DNA of 64,000 nt from Massilia sp. Root351 (GCF_001425045.1 NZ_LMDJ01000003.1:135276-199275); one strand, 5' to 3'. Positions 41,374-53,152 are shown, numbered from the stretch's first letter. The notes: generated by a model from the sequence alone, not told the origin. A program made the numbers and translations.

Positions 41374-42082
41374 ATTCGCCTTGTTCGGCCGGCGCACTTT
41401 TCTTGAAGGGACGGCCGCGCTTGGCCGGCAACACCTGGCGCTTGACGCGGTTTTGCAGCTCCGTCTTGAAGCGCTCCGAACCCAGCGGCCAGCCCTTGAG
41501 CACGGCCTGTTCCACCGTGGCGATCTCCTCCGGGGACAGGTCGCTGCCGGCCAGTTCCTTGTACGCCACTTCGCGCTGGAACGGCGTGTTGCCCAGCGCC
41601 CAGTACAGCGCGTGGTCGGTCACCGCCGGATCGGAGCGCAAGCCCGCATGGTGGGCATAGCTGGACCAGGCGTACTGCTCCGGCTGGCCCGCCAGGCCCT
41701 TGCGCACCGGCAAGAACTCGATATAACGGCTATTGCTCATCAGGTATGACTCGGCGTCGATGAGCGAGGTCTTGTAGCGGCCCTGCCACAGGGTGCCGGC
41801 GCGGCCGTATTTCTGGTTGAAGTAGGGCACGTAGTAGCGCCCTATCCACTGCATCATCAAGCCCAGCCCGTCTTCGTCGCTGGGGGTGACCAGGAAATGC
41901 AGCTCGGCGGGCGTCAATACGTAGGCATGCACGGCCACTTTCCAGTTTTTGGCGGCGCTGCGCAGCCAGGCAAGAAAGGCGATATAGTCGTCGGCGTCCT
42001 GGAACAGGGCCTGGCCGTTCAGGCCGCGCTGGACCACGTGGTGGGGCTGGAAAGGAACGATGAGGCGGGGCAGACGGGCCAT
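41372..42082 (-). CDS. REP-associated tyrosine transposase (RAYT), HUH motif altered
   Basis: The 236-residue protein matches the Y1 transposase (IS200-like) branch that mobilises REP hairpins: MARLPRLIVPFQPHHVVQRG at the N-terminus, then MMQWIGRYYVPYFNQKYGRA, GTLWQGRYKTSLID and the SRYIEFLPVRKGL block carrying tyrosine. Family members normally read YVLMPNHxHLL; here it is YVLTPAELHFL, so the first His of the catalytic HUH pair is Glu. Cleavage activity may be lost or altered. It has no terminal inverted repeats but is flanked on both sides by pairs of a REP-like motif, and its stop overlaps one of them. It lies between gltB and the chemoreceptor gene. Confidence 0.88.
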   Translation of the reverse strand: MARLPRLIVPFQPHHVVQRGLNGQALFQDADDYIAFLAWLRSAAKNWKVAVHAYVLTPAELHFLVTPSDEDGLGLMMQWIGRYYVPYFNQKYGRAGTLWQGRYKTSLIDAESYLMSNSRYIEFLPVRKGLAGQPEQYAWSSYAHHAGLRSDPAVTDHALYWALGNTPFQREVAYKELAGSDLSPEEIATVEQAVLKGWPLGSERFKTELQNRVKRQVLPAKRGRPFKKSAPAEQGE

Positions 42083-42133
42083 GGCAGCGGGGATCAGCGT
42101 GGTGGAAAACGCCCATGCTACCGCATCCCGCCC

Positions 42134-42192
42134 ACTCTGTCCCCAATTATTTCGCGGCGCGCGAAAATCGCCTTGACTCCGTCCCTGATTAT
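42134..42192. repeat. REP-associated motif copies 3 and 4 around a small hairpin
   Basis: On the minus strand ATAATTGGGGACAGAGT (42134-42150) and ATAATCAGGGACGGAGTC (42175-42192) bracket the perfect dyad TTCGCG-GCG-CGCGAA (42151-42165). Motif, hairpin, motif is a REP/BIME-like arrangement. Copy 4 overlaps the stop codon of the chemoreceptor gene. Confidence 0.7.
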
Positions 42193-43775
42193 TGCGGCGC
42201 TGCCAGCGCGCGCCGTCCGGAAGGCGGGCCGGCCAGCTGGAACACGCTGACCGCGTGGGCCAGCGCCTGGCTCTGGTCCTGCAGCGCGGCGGCGGCCGCC
42301 GCCGCTTCCTCGACCAGGGCCGCGTTCTGCTGGGTTACCTGGTCCATCTGCGAAATGGCGCGGTTGATTTGCTCGATGCCGCTGGTCTGCTCCACGCTGG
42401 CGGCGGTGATTTCGCCGATGATGTCGCTCACCCGGCGCACATTGACCACGATTTCCTCCATGGTGCTGCCGGCCTGGTCCACCAGCCTGGCGCCGGTGGA
42501 CACTTTTTCCACCGAGTCGCCGATCAGCACCTTGATTTCGCGCGCCGCCGCCGCGCTGCGCTGGGCCAGGTTGCGCACCTCGGACGCCACCACGGCAAAG
42601 CCGCGCCCCTGCTCGCCGGCACGGGCCGCCTCCACCGCCGCGTTCAGCGCCAGGATATTGGTCTGGAAGGCGATGCCGTCGATGACGCCGATGATGTCGA
42701 CGATCTTGTGGGCCGAGGCGTTGATCATGCCCATGGTGTCGACCACCTGGCTGACCACGGCGCCGCCGCGCTGCGCCACGTCCGACGCCGACAGCGCCAG
42801 CGTGTGCGCCTGGCGCGAATTGTCGCCGTTCTGCTTGACGGTGGCGGTCAGCTCCTCCATCGAGGACGCGGTCTGCTGCAGCGAGCTGGCCTGCTGCTCG
42901 GTGCGGGACGACAGGTTCAGGTTGCCGCTGGCGATCTCGCCGGAGGCGCTGGCGATGGTCTCCGTGCCGCCGCGCACCTGGCTGACGATGCGCACCAGGC
43001 TGGCGTTCATCTCCTTCAGCGCCTGCAGCAACTGGCCCGTCTCGTCCCGGCTGTCGACCCGGATCCGGCTGCTCAAGTCACCTGCGGCAACGGTCTGCGC
43101 CACGCGCACCGCCTGCGCCAGCGGCGCCGTGATGGAGCGCGTGAGCACGTAGGCGAACCAGCTGCCCAGCAGCAGCACGCCGCAGGCCATGGCCAGCAGG
43201 AACAGGCGGCCGTCGCGGAACTGCTGCTGCACCTGGCCGGCCAGCACCCGGCCCACGCCGGCCTCGTGCTCGCCGATCTGTTCGACGGCGCGCTGGTAGC
43301 CCGCGAACTGCCGTTCCAGCTTGCCGTCCACCAATTGCCGGGCGCCGTCGGCGTCGCCGCCCTTCTTCAGCGCGAACACCGCGTCGCGGGTGGCGGCGTA
43401 GTCCTTGCGCACCGCGCCCACGGCCTCCAGCAGGCGCTTTTCCTCGCCGCTGGCCAGCAGCGGTTCGAGCTGCTTCTGGATGGCGTTGACGCGCTCGCGC
43501 GTGGCGGCCGCCTTGTCGGCCTCGGCCTTCGATTCCACTTGTTCGGGATTGCGGGCGAACGCCATCACGCGCACGCCGCTGATGCTGATCAGGCCATGCC
43601 ACTCGGCGGTCAGGCGCTCCTTGAGCATGGCGCTGCCCACCATCTCTTCGCTCAGCTGGCCCACCGCCTGCAAGCGCCAGACGCCGGCCGCCGCCATCAT
43701 CAGCATCATCAGCATGACGACGCCGAAGCCGCCGCCCAGCCGCACGCCTATCCCCAGATTCCGCACCTTTACCAT
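42189..43775 (-). CDS. methyl-accepting chemotaxis protein
   Basis: The 528-residue receptor has a membrane helix (about 10-30), a periplasmic four-helix-type sensor (about 31-185), a second helix ([21 protein letters not shown]), a HAMP domain and a cytoplasmic signalling hairpin with [20 protein letters not shown]. It lacks a CheR-binding pentapeptide at the C-terminus. ATG at 43775 is chosen for the strong GGGAGGG seven bases upstream. It lies 130 bases after an OmpR-type regulator, not next to other che genes, so it may be co-expressed with that signalling operon. Confidence 0.94.
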   Translation of the reverse strand: MVKVRNLGIGVRLGGGFGVVMLMMLMMAAAGVWRLQAVGQLSEEMVGSAMLKERLTAEWHGLISISGVRVMAFARNPEQVESKAEADKAAATRERVNAIQKQLEPLLASGEEKRLLEAVGAVRKDYAATRDAVFALKKGGDADGARQLVDGKLERQFAGYQRAVEQIGEHEAGVGRVLAGQVQQQFRDGRLFLLAMACGVLLLGSWFAYVLTRSITAPLAQAVRVAQTVAAGDLSSRIRVDSRDETGQLLQALKEMNASLVRIVSQVRGGTETIASASGEIASGNLNLSSRTEQQASSLQQTASSMEELTATVKQNGDNSRQAHTLALSASDVAQRGGAVVSQVVDTMGMINASAHKIVDIIGVIDGIAFQTNILALNAAVEAARAGEQGRGFAVVASEVRNLAQRSAAAAREIKVLIGDSVEKVSTGARLVDQAGSTMEEIVVNVRRVSDIIGEITAASVEQTSGIEQINRAISQMDQVTQQNAALVEEAAAAAAALQDQSQALAHAVSVFQLAGPPSGRRALAAPQ

Positions 43776-43904
43776 AGCACCCTCCCGCAAGGACGCGCCG
43801 CAACCGCACCGGACCACAGGCGGCGCCTGGAAGTCCATGGTAAGTCAAATGGTATGGCTGGAAACTATTGAAATGTCACGCCGCGCGCGGCGGCGCCATC
43901 CGTT

Positions 43905-44585
43905 TCAGGAGAGGTTGAAGCTGGCGGACAGACTGTAGCCTTCGCCGTAGGCGCTGCGCAGCGGCAGATCCTCGCCCAGGCCGCTGCGCGCCTTCTTGCG
44001 CAGGCGGTACACCAGCATGTCGACGCGGCGGCCGGCGTCCGGGTCGTCGCCGCCGATGCCGGCCACGATGACCTGGCGCGGCACGGGACGCGTGTTAATC
44101 GTCAGCAGGTGCAGGAAGTTGCATTCTTTTTCCGTCAGCGTGATGGACTGGCCGGACAGTTCCAGCAGGCGGGCGCTGAGCTTCAAGGTCCACTTATTGG
44201 GCAGCGGCACCGGCTCCTGCGGACCGACGCGGCGGTCCAGCGCCTCGATATGGGCGGCCAGTTCCGGGAACTTGATGGGCTTGGTCAGGTAATGGTCGGC
44301 GCCCAGGCGCAGGCCGAGGATGCGGTTGTCGAAGGCCACGCGGCCGGTCAGCACCAGCAGGCCGATCTGCGGATACAGCTGGCGCATGCGCGGAATGACG
44401 TTGAAGCCGTCCTCGTCGGGCAGGCCCAGGTCGAGCACCACCACGCCAACGTTGCCCTGGCTGAGTGCCGACCACATTTCGCCGGCGTTGTTGGTGATGT
44501 GGACTTCGTGTTCAAGCTCAGTCAGGAACTCTGCCATTTCCTCGGCATAGTCCAGATTGTCTTCCACGATCAGTATTTGCGTCAT
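43905..44585 (-). CDS. OmpR-type response regulator
   Basis: The 226-residue protein has a receiver domain (phospho-acceptor Asp52 in VVVLDLGLPDEDG; Thr in LVLTGR; Lys in YLTKPIKFPEL) and a C-terminal winged helix (SITLTEKECNFLHLL to YRLRKKARSG and SAYGEGYSL). It starts 90 bases after the stop of a PAS histidine kinase gene, its probable partner. Confidence 0.93.
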   Translation of the reverse strand: MTQILIVEDNLDYAEEMAEFLTELEHEVHITNNAGEMWSALSQGNVGVVVLDLGLPDEDGFNVIPRMRQLYPQIGLLVLTGRVAFDNRILGLRLGADHYLTKPIKFPELAAHIEALDRRVGPQEPVPLPNKWTLKLSARLLELSGQSITLTEKECNFLHLLTINTRPVPRQVIVAGIGGDDPDAGRRVDMLVYRLRKKARSGLGEDLPLRSAYGEGYSLSASFNLS

Positions 44586-44675
44586 TGATGCGCCAATCTC
44601 AAATTAGTTGCAAGCCGAAGCTTGCGTGCGAGAATTATCACGGTTGCAATCGCGCGGCGCAAGGTATTTCCCGGC

Positions 44676-45719
44676 TCAGGCCGGTATAGGCAGCCAAATC
44701 CTAAATTTCTTGCCGCTTTCAGCAAAATTTTCCACCGTCAGCGTGCCGCCGTGCACTTCCACCACCGCGCGCGCCATGTACAGGCCCAGGCCCGAGCCCG
44801 GTATGCCGTCGGCGGCGCGGCCGCGAAAGCCCCTGTCGAACAGCTTACCCACTTCATCGGCAGGTATGCCAGCCCCCCGGTCCGATACCGACAACTCTAT
44901 TCCGCCTTCTGTTGCTTTTTTGCCGACAAGCGTTATCTCGTCGCTATCATCTGTGTACTTAATGGCATTGTCCAGCAAAATGTCCAGGACGAGGCGCATG
45001 CCGACCGGATCGCAGCGCATCCATTGCGGCAAGCCGTCCTCCACCACGCGGACTGCGGCGCGCCGGGCCTGGGCCTGCCCGGCGGCATGCTCCAGCAACG
45101 CCAGCGGCGAGACCTCGTTGGGCTGGCGCCGGCGGCCGATGCTGGCCATGCGCTCGGGCGACAGGTACTCGTCCAGCATGGCCAGCAGGCGCTCGACCGC
45201 GTTCTGGATCTTGGTGTAGCGCTTGCGGGTCGCTTCGTCGTGGTGGGCGCCCGTCATTTCCAGGCGCTGGATGGCGCCGTCAATGGTCGACAGCGGGGTG
45301 CGGAACTCGTGCGACAGCATGGAGGCGAACTTCTTCTGCTGCTTCTGCCATTGCTGGCGCTCGCTGACGTCGCGCACCGAGCCGGACAGCGCGACGGCGG
45401 CGCCGATGTCGTTTAGCACCAGCGTCGATTCGATCTCCACCGGGATCAAGTGGCCGTCGGCGTGCGCCACTTCCAGCTCGCGGCGCACGCGGAGGCGGCT
45501 GCGCTCGCCCGCCGCGAAGCGCTCCAGGCGCAGCGGCAAGTCGGCCACCAGCAGGTCCGATAGCGCTTGCGCGCGCTCCAGGTTGTAGCCGAAGCGGCGC
45601 CCGGCCGCCGGGCTCAGGTACTGGATGCGGCCGCTTTCGCAGTCCAGCAGGAAATGCACCTCGCTGCTGTTGTCGAGGATTTGCTTGTAGAGCTCGGGAT
45701 TGAAGGCCGGGTCGTCCAT
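44676..45719 (-). CDS. soluble PAS-domain sensor histidine kinase
   Basis: The 347-residue kinase has no membrane helix. A PAS domain (about 8-120, with YLSPAAGRRFGYNLERAQ) is followed by a dimerisation/His domain (MLSHEFRTPLSTIDGA, His near 138) and an ATPase domain with LDILLDNAIKYT (N box), DRGAGIP (G1) and GSGLGLYMARAVVE (G2). It presumably phosphorylates the regulator encoded just downstream. Its ATG lies three bases after the stop of a SNF2 ATPase gene, so both are likely on one mRNA. The ligand of the PAS domain is unknown. Confidence 0.93.
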   Translation of the reverse strand: MDDPAFNPELYKQILDNSSEVHFLLDCESGRIQYLSPAAGRRFGYNLERAQALSDLLVADLPLRLERFAAGERSRLRVRRELEVAHADGHLIPVEIESTLVLNDIGAAVALSGSVRDVSERQQWQKQQKKFASMLSHEFRTPLSTIDGAIQRLEMTGAHHDEATRKRYTKIQNAVERLLAMLDEYLSPERMASIGRRRQPNEVSPLALLEHAAGQAQARRAAVRVVEDGLPQWMRCDPVGMRLVLDILLDNAIKYTDDSDEITLVGKKATEGGIELSVSDRGAGIPADEVGKLFDRGFRGRAADGIPGSGLGLYMARAVVEVHGGTLTVENFAESGKKFRIWLPIPA

Positions 45720-45722
45720 GGC

Positions 45723-48700
45723 CTAGTCCGCCAGCGGGGCGAAGATCTGCTGCAGGTCTTCCTGCGTCAGCGCCATCTTCTGCGATTCGCCCTCGGCCAG
45801 GATGGACTGCGCCAGGTCGGACTTCTTCTGCTGCAGCACCTGGATTTTCTCCTCCAGCGTGCCCTTGGCGATCAGCTTGTAGACGAACACCGGCTTGTCC
45901 TGGCCGATGCGCCAGGCGCGGTCGGTGGCCTGGTTCTCGGCCGCCGGGTTCCACCACGGGTCGTAGTGGATCACGGTGTCGGCCGCGGTCAGGTTCAGGC
46001 CGACGCCACCGGCTTTCAGGCTGATCAGGAAGATCGGCACCGCGCCCTGCTGGAAGGCGGCCACCTGCGCGCTGCGGTCCTTGGTTTCGCCGGTCAGCAG
46101 CGCGTAGGGGATGTCGCGCAGCTCGAGTTCCTCCTCGATCAGCTCGAGCATCGAGGTGAACTGCGAAAACACCAGGATCTTGCGGTCTTCTTCCAGCAAA
46201 TCCTCGACCATCTGCATCAGGTCGGTCAGCTTGGCCGAACCGGCGGTCTGCTTTTTCGACGGCAGCGACTTCACCAGGCGCGGGTCGCAGCACACCTGGC
46301 GCAGCTTGAGCAGCGCCTCCAGGATCACGATCTGGCTGCGCGCCACGCCCTTGCGGTCGATCTCCTCGCGCACTTTCTGGTCCATGGCCAGGCGCACCGT
46401 CTCGTACAGGTCGCGCTGGGCGCCGGTCAGCTCCACCTTGCGCACCATCTCGGTCTTGGCCGGCAATTCCTTGGCCACGTTGTCCTTGGTCCGGCGCAGC
46501 AGGAAGGGCTTGATGCGGCGGTTCAGCAGCGCGCGGCGCTGCGGGTCGTCCTGGCGCTCGATCGGATGGCGGAACTGGGCGTTGAACGATTTCTCGTCGC
46601 CCAGCAGGCCGGGCAGCAGGAAGTGGAACTGCGACCACAGCTCGCCCAGGTGGTTTTCCAGCGGCGTGCCGGACAGGCACAGGCGGTGCTTGGCCTTCAG
46701 CAGGCCGGCGCTCTGGGCCGCCTTGGAGCGGGTGTTCTTGATGTAGTGCGACTCGTCCAGGATCACCATGTGGAACTCATGCTCGCGCAGCTTTTCCTCG
46801 TCGCGCGGCAGCAGCGCGTAGGTGGTCAGCACCAGGTCGGACTGCTGGATCTGCTCGAACTGCTGCATGCGGTCCTTGCCCTGCAGCAGCAGCACGCGCA
46901 GGTCGGGCGCGAAGTGCGCGGCCTCGTCCTGCCAGTTGCCCATCAGGCTGGTCGGCGCGATCACCAGCACCGGGTGCGTCAGGCGCCCGGCTTCCTTTTC
47001 CACCAGGATGTGGGCCAGGGTCTGCACGGTCTTGCCCAGGCCCATGTCGTCGGCCAGGATGCCGGCCAGGCCGTACTCGCGCAGGAACTGCATCCAGGCC
47101 AGGCCGTCGGCCTGGTAGTCGCGCAAGGTGGCGCGCAGGCCGGCCGGCGTGGGCACGCGCTTGACCGAGTTGAACTGGTTCAGCTTGCGGCCCATGTCGC
47201 GCAGTTCCTCGCCGCCGCTCCAGTCGAAATCGACCAGGCGGGCCAGCTCGTCCAGGCGCGCCGCGTCCAGCGTGGCCATGTGCACCGCGTGCTTGATCTT
47301 GTCGTTGAAATACAGCTCGCCCAGCGTGGCCAGGATGGGCTTGACGCGGTTCCACGGCAGCGCCACGCGGGTGCCGTCGGCCAGCGTGGCCAGCATCTGG
47401 TCCTCCTCGGCGTGGGACGCCAGCGCCTTCGGGCTGAAGTCCAGCGGCGCGTTGCGTATCATCTGCACCAGCACCGGCAGCAGCGGGATGCGCTCGCCTT
47501 CCACCGTGATGCCCAGCTCCAGGTCGAACCAGGCGTTGCCGCCGTCGGCCTCGTCCGGCTCGACTTCGGCGTACCAGCCGTCCACGGCCGTCACGTCGTA
47601 GCGGTACTTGGCCGATTTTTCCACCTGCCAGCCGTGCGCCATCAATTCATTCACGCCGTCGGCCGCGAAGCGCAGCCAGTCGGCCTGGCCGGCCAGCAGC
47701 AGGCCGCCGCGCACGCTCGACAGCGGCAGCGCGCTGGGCTTGCGGAAGCCCAGCGCCGCCAGCGTGGCCAGCGCATCGGCCTCGGCCTGCTCGTCGCGCT
47801 GTATCACTTCGGTCACATCGCCGCGCTGGCGCACCACGCGCTGGGACGGGTCGAACGAGACGCGCTCGCCGTCATAGTCGTAGGACAGCACGGCGAAGTC
47901 GTGCCAGCGCTGCACGCTGCCGTCGGCCAGCATGGCCGCGTCCAGCACCAGGATGGGGCGCGGCTTGACGTCCTGGCGCAGGCGCTGCGGCAGCGGCTGG
48001 GGCAGCGGCATCAGCTGCTGCAGGCCGTGCGCCAGCAGCAGCTGCGACACGCGCAGCTTGTCGTTGCTGGTGAGCAGCGGCGCCTGCGCCACCAGCGCCT
48101 GCAGGTCGGCCAGCGGGATCTCGGCGCCGCCCTGGTTCAGGAACAGCTCGCCGCACGACAGGTTGTCGATATACCACGGCGGTTCGGTCGGCAGCATGTA
48201 GTCGATCTGGTCGGCGCCGTGGTGGCGCGCGCCCTCGGGCGGCTCCACCGCCCAGCCCAGGCGCAGGCCCTTGCCTTCCTCGCGCCACGCCAGGTTGGCC
48301 TGGCGCAGGGGGCCGAACTTCATCGGATAGACCAGGCCGTTGCCCACGTCGGCCCAGGAGTTGGCCCACAGCAGCTTGTCCTGCTCGGCCAGCATGGTCA
48401 GCAGCGCCGCGCCGATCTTGCCGCGCGGCTCGGTGGCGGTGCCGGTCTGGGAATTCGGACCGCTGCGCATGGCCACGAAGAAACGGATCAGGTCATCGTC
48501 GCCGCCCGCCAGGAAGCTGGGCGGGGCAGACAGCAGCGAAAACACTTCGCTGACCGGGGTGGCGGCGGCCACGTCGCCGTTCGGCCGCAGGCGCGCCTTG
48601 TACAGGCACAGCGCCACGTGGCGCCCGCCGCTGGTGGGCGCCAGCACATAGATCAGTTTGTATTGCGGCTGGGCTGCCTTGGGGTCGGGCTCGACCGCCA

Positions 48701-48857
48701 GCAGCTTGGCTTTCGGGTGCGCGGCAGCGTCCACCCGCTGCAGCCACGTCGCGACGGCGTAGGGCAGTTGGGGAGCGGGGGCCGATGCCGGGGCGGAGGC
48801 CGGGGCCGGCGCAGTCGTTTCGCGGGTTTCGTCGCGGGTCAAATCCATAGTGCGCAT
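45723..48857 (-). CDS. SNF2-family DEAD/DEAH-box ATPase
   Basis: The 1044-residue protein has a complete SWI2/SNF2 motor in its C-terminal half: Walker A DDMGLGKTVQT (about 600), DESH box (about 700), LSGTPLENHLGELW, and helicase-C motifs SLKAGGVGLNLTAAD and QATDRAWRIGQ (about 960-1000). The N-terminal ~560 residues contain no motif I can name and no visible zinc-binding SWIM cysteines. The Pro/Ala-rich start (about 15-30) is probably disordered. It is the second SNF2 gene in the window but is not adjacent to, or a recent copy of, the first (DEAQ versus DESH box). It is divergent from tex across about 170 bp. Confidence 0.9.
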   Translation of the reverse strand: MRTMDLTRDETRETTAPAPASAPASAPAPQLPYAVATWLQRVDAAAHPKAKLLAVEPDPKAAQPQYKLIYVLAPTSGGRHVALCLYKARLRPNGDVAAATPVSEVFSLLSAPPSFLAGGDDDLIRFFVAMRSGPNSQTGTATEPRGKIGAALLTMLAEQDKLLWANSWADVGNGLVYPMKFGPLRQANLAWREEGKGLRLGWAVEPPEGARHHGADQIDYMLPTEPPWYIDNLSCGELFLNQGGAEIPLADLQALVAQAPLLTSNDKLRVSQLLLAHGLQQLMPLPQPLPQRLRQDVKPRPILVLDAAMLADGSVQRWHDFAVLSYDYDGERVSFDPSQRVVRQRGDVTEVIQRDEQAEADALATLAALGFRKPSALPLSSVRGGLLLAGQADWLRFAADGVNELMAHGWQVEKSAKYRYDVTAVDGWYAEVEPDEADGGNAWFDLELGITVEGERIPLLPVLVQMIRNAPLDFSPKALASHAEEDQMLATLADGTRVALPWNRVKPILATLGELYFNDKIKHAVHMATLDAARLDELARLVDFDWSGGEELRDMGRKLNQFNSVKRVPTPAGLRATLRDYQADGLAWMQFLREYGLAGILADDMGLGKTVQTLAHILVEKEAGRLTHPVLVIAPTSLMGNWQDEAAHFAPDLRVLLLQGKDRMQQFEQIQQSDLVLTTYALLPRDEEKLREHEFHMVILDESHYIKNTRSKAAQSAGLLKAKHRLCLSGTPLENHLGELWSQFHFLLPGLLGDEKSFNAQFRHPIERQDDPQRRALLNRRIKPFLLRRTKDNVAKELPAKTEMVRKVELTGAQRDLYETVRLAMDQKVREEIDRKGVARSQIVILEALLKLRQVCCDPRLVKSLPSKKQTAGSAKLTDLMQMVEDLLEEDRKILVFSQFTSMLELIEEELELRDIPYALLTGETKDRSAQVAAFQQGAVPIFLISLKAGGVGLNLTAADTVIHYDPWWNPAAENQATDRAWRIGQDKPVFVYKLIAKGTLEEKIQVLQQKKSDLAQSILAEGESQKMALTQEDLQQIFAPLAD

Positions 48858-49026
48858 TTGTTACTGATCGATGACGGTTTGAAGACGGTTCAAAAACTGC
48901 AACATGCAATATTATCCGGTTTAGCGTAACTCTTGTTTGTGTTTCTTCCAACATAGGACGAAGCAAGTTGGCGCATCGCTGCCGTTTGAGTATGATTCCG
49001 GCCTGGTCACCACAGGAATCACGCTC

Positions 49027-51374
<2,348 letters not shown>

Positions 51375-51375
<1 letters not shown>

Positions 51376-51413
51376 GCCGGCAAGGCCCGCAGTACCCCCG
51401 CCGGCGTTTTCTT
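51375..51413 (+). terminator. probable terminator after tex
   Basis: GCCGGC at 51376 pairs with GCCGGC at 51400 across a loop of about 18 bases and is followed by GTTTTCTT. The moderate stem makes this less certain. TATAAAAT just downstream may be the -10 element of the glutaredoxin gene. Confidence 0.55.
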
Positions 51414-51455
51414 ATAAAATGTCGGCATCTTTCCCTTTTTCCCCCGAGGCAGCAA

Positions 51456-51767
51456 ATGAGCGACGTACAAACCTGGATCAAAGAAACCGTGACCAACACC
51501 CCAGTGGTCCTGTTCATGAAGGGCACCGCCCAGTTCCCGCAGTGCGGCTTTTCCGGCCGCGCCATCCAGATCCTGAAGGCGTGCGGCGTGGAAAACATCG
51601 CCACCGTAAACGTGCTGGACGATCCTGAAGTCCGCCAGGGCATCAAGGAATACTCGAACTGGCCGACCATCCCCCAGCTCTACATCAAGGGCGAATTCAT
51701 CGGCGGTTCGGACATCATGAACGAGATGTTTGAGTCGGGCGAACTGAAGGCCCTGCTGGATGCCTGA
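51456..51767 (+). CDS. grxD: monothiol glutaredoxin (CGFS type)
   Basis: The 103-residue protein has the CGFS active site in [10 protein letters not shown] (Cys30), [18 protein letters not shown] and the usual length. CGFS glutaredoxins carry [2Fe-2S] clusters and work with BolA/IbaG partners; an ibaG gene is present at 28138. It overlaps ubiX by eight bases. Confidence 0.96.
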   Translation: MSDVQTWIKETVTNTPVVLFMKGTAQFPQCGFSGRAIQILKACGVENIATVNVLDDPEVRQGIKEYSNWPTIPQLYIKGEFIGGSDIMNEMFESGELKALLDA

Positions 51768-52344
51768 TCGCCCGCAGCGGATCGTCATTGCCATCACCGG
51801 CGCCACCGGCGCCGTGTATGGGGTGCGTCTGCTGCAGGTGCTGAAAGAGACGCCGGACGTCGAGACCCACCTGGTGGTCTCGGACGCGGCCGTGCTGACC
51901 CTGCACCAGGAAACCGGCCTGCAGCGCAAGGAAGTGGAAGCGCTGGCCGACGTGGTGCACCGGCAGCACAATATCGGCGCGTCCATCGCCAGCGGTTCGT
52001 TCCAGTCGGACGGGATGGTGATTGCGCCGTGCTCGATGAAGACGCTGGCGTCCGTGGCGCACGGCCTGTCGGACAACCTGATCGCGCGCGCAGCCGACGT
52101 GGTGCTCAAGGAGCGCCGCCGCCTGGTGCTGATGGTGCGCGAAACGCCGTTCAACCTGGCGCACCTGCGCAATATGACCGCCGTCACTGAAATGGGCGGC
52201 ATCATCTTCCCGCCCCTGCCCAGCTTCTACCACCAGCCCCAAAGCATCGCCGAGATGGTGGACCACACGGTGGCCCGCGTGATCGACCTGTTCGGCCTGG
52301 AACACCAGCTGGCGCCGCGCTGGCACGGCCTGAGCCCGACCTGA
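51760..52344 (+). CDS. ubiX: flavin prenyltransferase UbiX
   Basis: UbiX prenylates FMN to make the cofactor of the UbiD decarboxylase in ubiquinone synthesis. The 194-residue protein has [19 protein letters not shown] (about 10-28), [40 protein letters not shown] and [13 protein letters not shown]. It overlaps grxD by eight bases, so the two genes are coupled. No ubiD gene is in the window. Confidence 0.95.
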   Translation: MPDRPQRIVIAITGATGAVYGVRLLQVLKETPDVETHLVVSDAAVLTLHQETGLQRKEVEALADVVHRQHNIGASIASGSFQSDGMVIAPCSMKTLASVAHGLSDNLIARAADVVLKERRRLVLMVRETPFNLAHLRNMTAVTEMGGIIFPPLPSFYHQPQSIAEMVDHTVARVIDLFGLEHQLAPRWHGLSPT

Positions 52345-52357
52345 AACCCGCTATGCG

Positions 52358-52564
52358 CTAGGTTTTCTCGAAGCTGCTGCTGGCACGCTTCAATTCCCTC
52401 GCTTCTTCCAGCATGCGGCGCTGCGCGATGCGCTTGCGCATCAATTCAGCGTGGCGGGCTGCCGTCATCGGCGGGGCGGTCATCAGGTCTTTCAGCTGCG
52501 CTACATTGCTGTAGTTGTTTCTCATCAAGCGGCTCAATCCGGACTCCTGAAATAGCGCGTGCAT
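52358..52564 (-). CDS. small hypothetical protein
   Basis: The 68-residue, strongly basic protein is predicted helical (LKDLMTAPPM, ARHAELMRKRIAQRRMLEEA) with no known motif. AGGG lies about seven bases before the ATG. It is convergent with ubiX, and its start faces a dyad-rich spacer. Codon use looks coding, but with this length it could still be spurious. Confidence 0.5.
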   Translation of the reverse strand: MHALFQESGLSRLMRNNYSNVAQLKDLMTAPPMTAARHAELMRKRIAQRRMLEEARELKRASSSFEKT

Positions 52565-52621
52565 TACGCAACCCTATTGTGCACCAAATCCGTTTCGGAA
52601 CTATGACAATTTGCTATTGGA

Positions 52622-52707
52622 GCCGAACATTCGGCGGAAAAGCGCGCTGCGGCGCAATCGTGGCACGCCCGTTCTTATATTTGGCAATGTATCAAGAACG
52701 GACGTGC
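52622..52707. other. two hairpins in the spacer after the HTH regulator
   Basis: GCCGAA-CA-TTCGGC (52622-52635) is a perfect short dyad. A larger one pairs GCACGCCCGTTCTT (52663-52676) with AAGAACGGACGTGC (52694-52707) across 17 bases. The single mismatch becomes a G-U pair in minus-strand RNA. The larger lies immediately after the regulator stop and could be its terminator, although the U-run is on the opposite (plus) side. Confidence 0.6.
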
Positions 52708-52714
52708 TGTTTTG

Positions 52715-53122
52715 TTACTTTTGGTAGTTCACCCGCACCAGCATGCGGATAAATTCGCGCGCGATCTGGCGGTGATGTTCGTCCAGGCGCTGCAAATCGG
52801 CGATCAGCTTGACGTCGGCCGACTCGAAACGGGACAGGCCATTGCTGCTTTCGCCGGCCGGCGCTGCCGCTTCCGGACCGCCGAAACGGAGCCAGTCGGC
52901 AGGCACACCCAGCCATTGGGCTATCATGCGCAGCTTTTCCTGGGTGGGAATGGCTTCGCCGACCAGCCATTTGCGCGCTGCGTGCACCGTTATGGGGCGT
53001 CCGTCGAAACGAATGTTAAATTCGCGTGCCAGTCGGGTCGGGCTATCGGGGGAGTAGTGGGCGTTTTTCAGAGCCTGCTGCAAGCGCTGGCTAAAGCTTT
53101 CGCGTTCGTTAGAAGAATTCAT
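52715..53122 (-). CDS. helix-turn-helix transcriptional regulator
   Basis: The 135-residue protein carries a helix-turn-helix in its first ~80 residues: LQQALKNAHYSPDSPTRLAR, then ITVHAARKWLVGEAIPTQEK and LRMIAQWLGVPADWLRFG. This pattern occurs in phage-repressor-like (XRE-type) regulators of Burkholderiales. The C-terminus (RFESADVKLIADLQRLDEHH) is helical. A dyad, TTTCAT-8-ATGAAA, lies just upstream at 53133-53152 and may be its own operator. Targets unknown. Confidence 0.75.
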   Translation of the reverse strand: MNSSNERESFSQRLQQALKNAHYSPDSPTRLAREFNIRFDGRPITVHAARKWLVGEAIPTQEKLRMIAQWLGVPADWLRFGGPEAAAPAGESSNGLSRFESADVKLIADLQRLDEHHRQIAREFIRMLVRVNYQK

Positions 53123-53132
53123 AGTTGCACTA

Positions 53133-53152
53133 TTTCATGTCATGCAATGAAA
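53133..53152 (-). promoter_or_regulatory. candidate autoregulatory operator of the HTH gene
   Basis: TTTCAT and ATGAAA form a perfect 6-bp dyad with an eight-base spacer, 10 bases upstream of the HTH gene start. Position and symmetry suggest an operator; binding is untested. Confidence 0.4.

Noticed and set aside
45567..48929. Open frame of about 1120 codons antisense to the second SNF2 gene
   Set aside because: No motif and biased Gln/Arg/His composition; the minus-strand SNF2 motor is intact.
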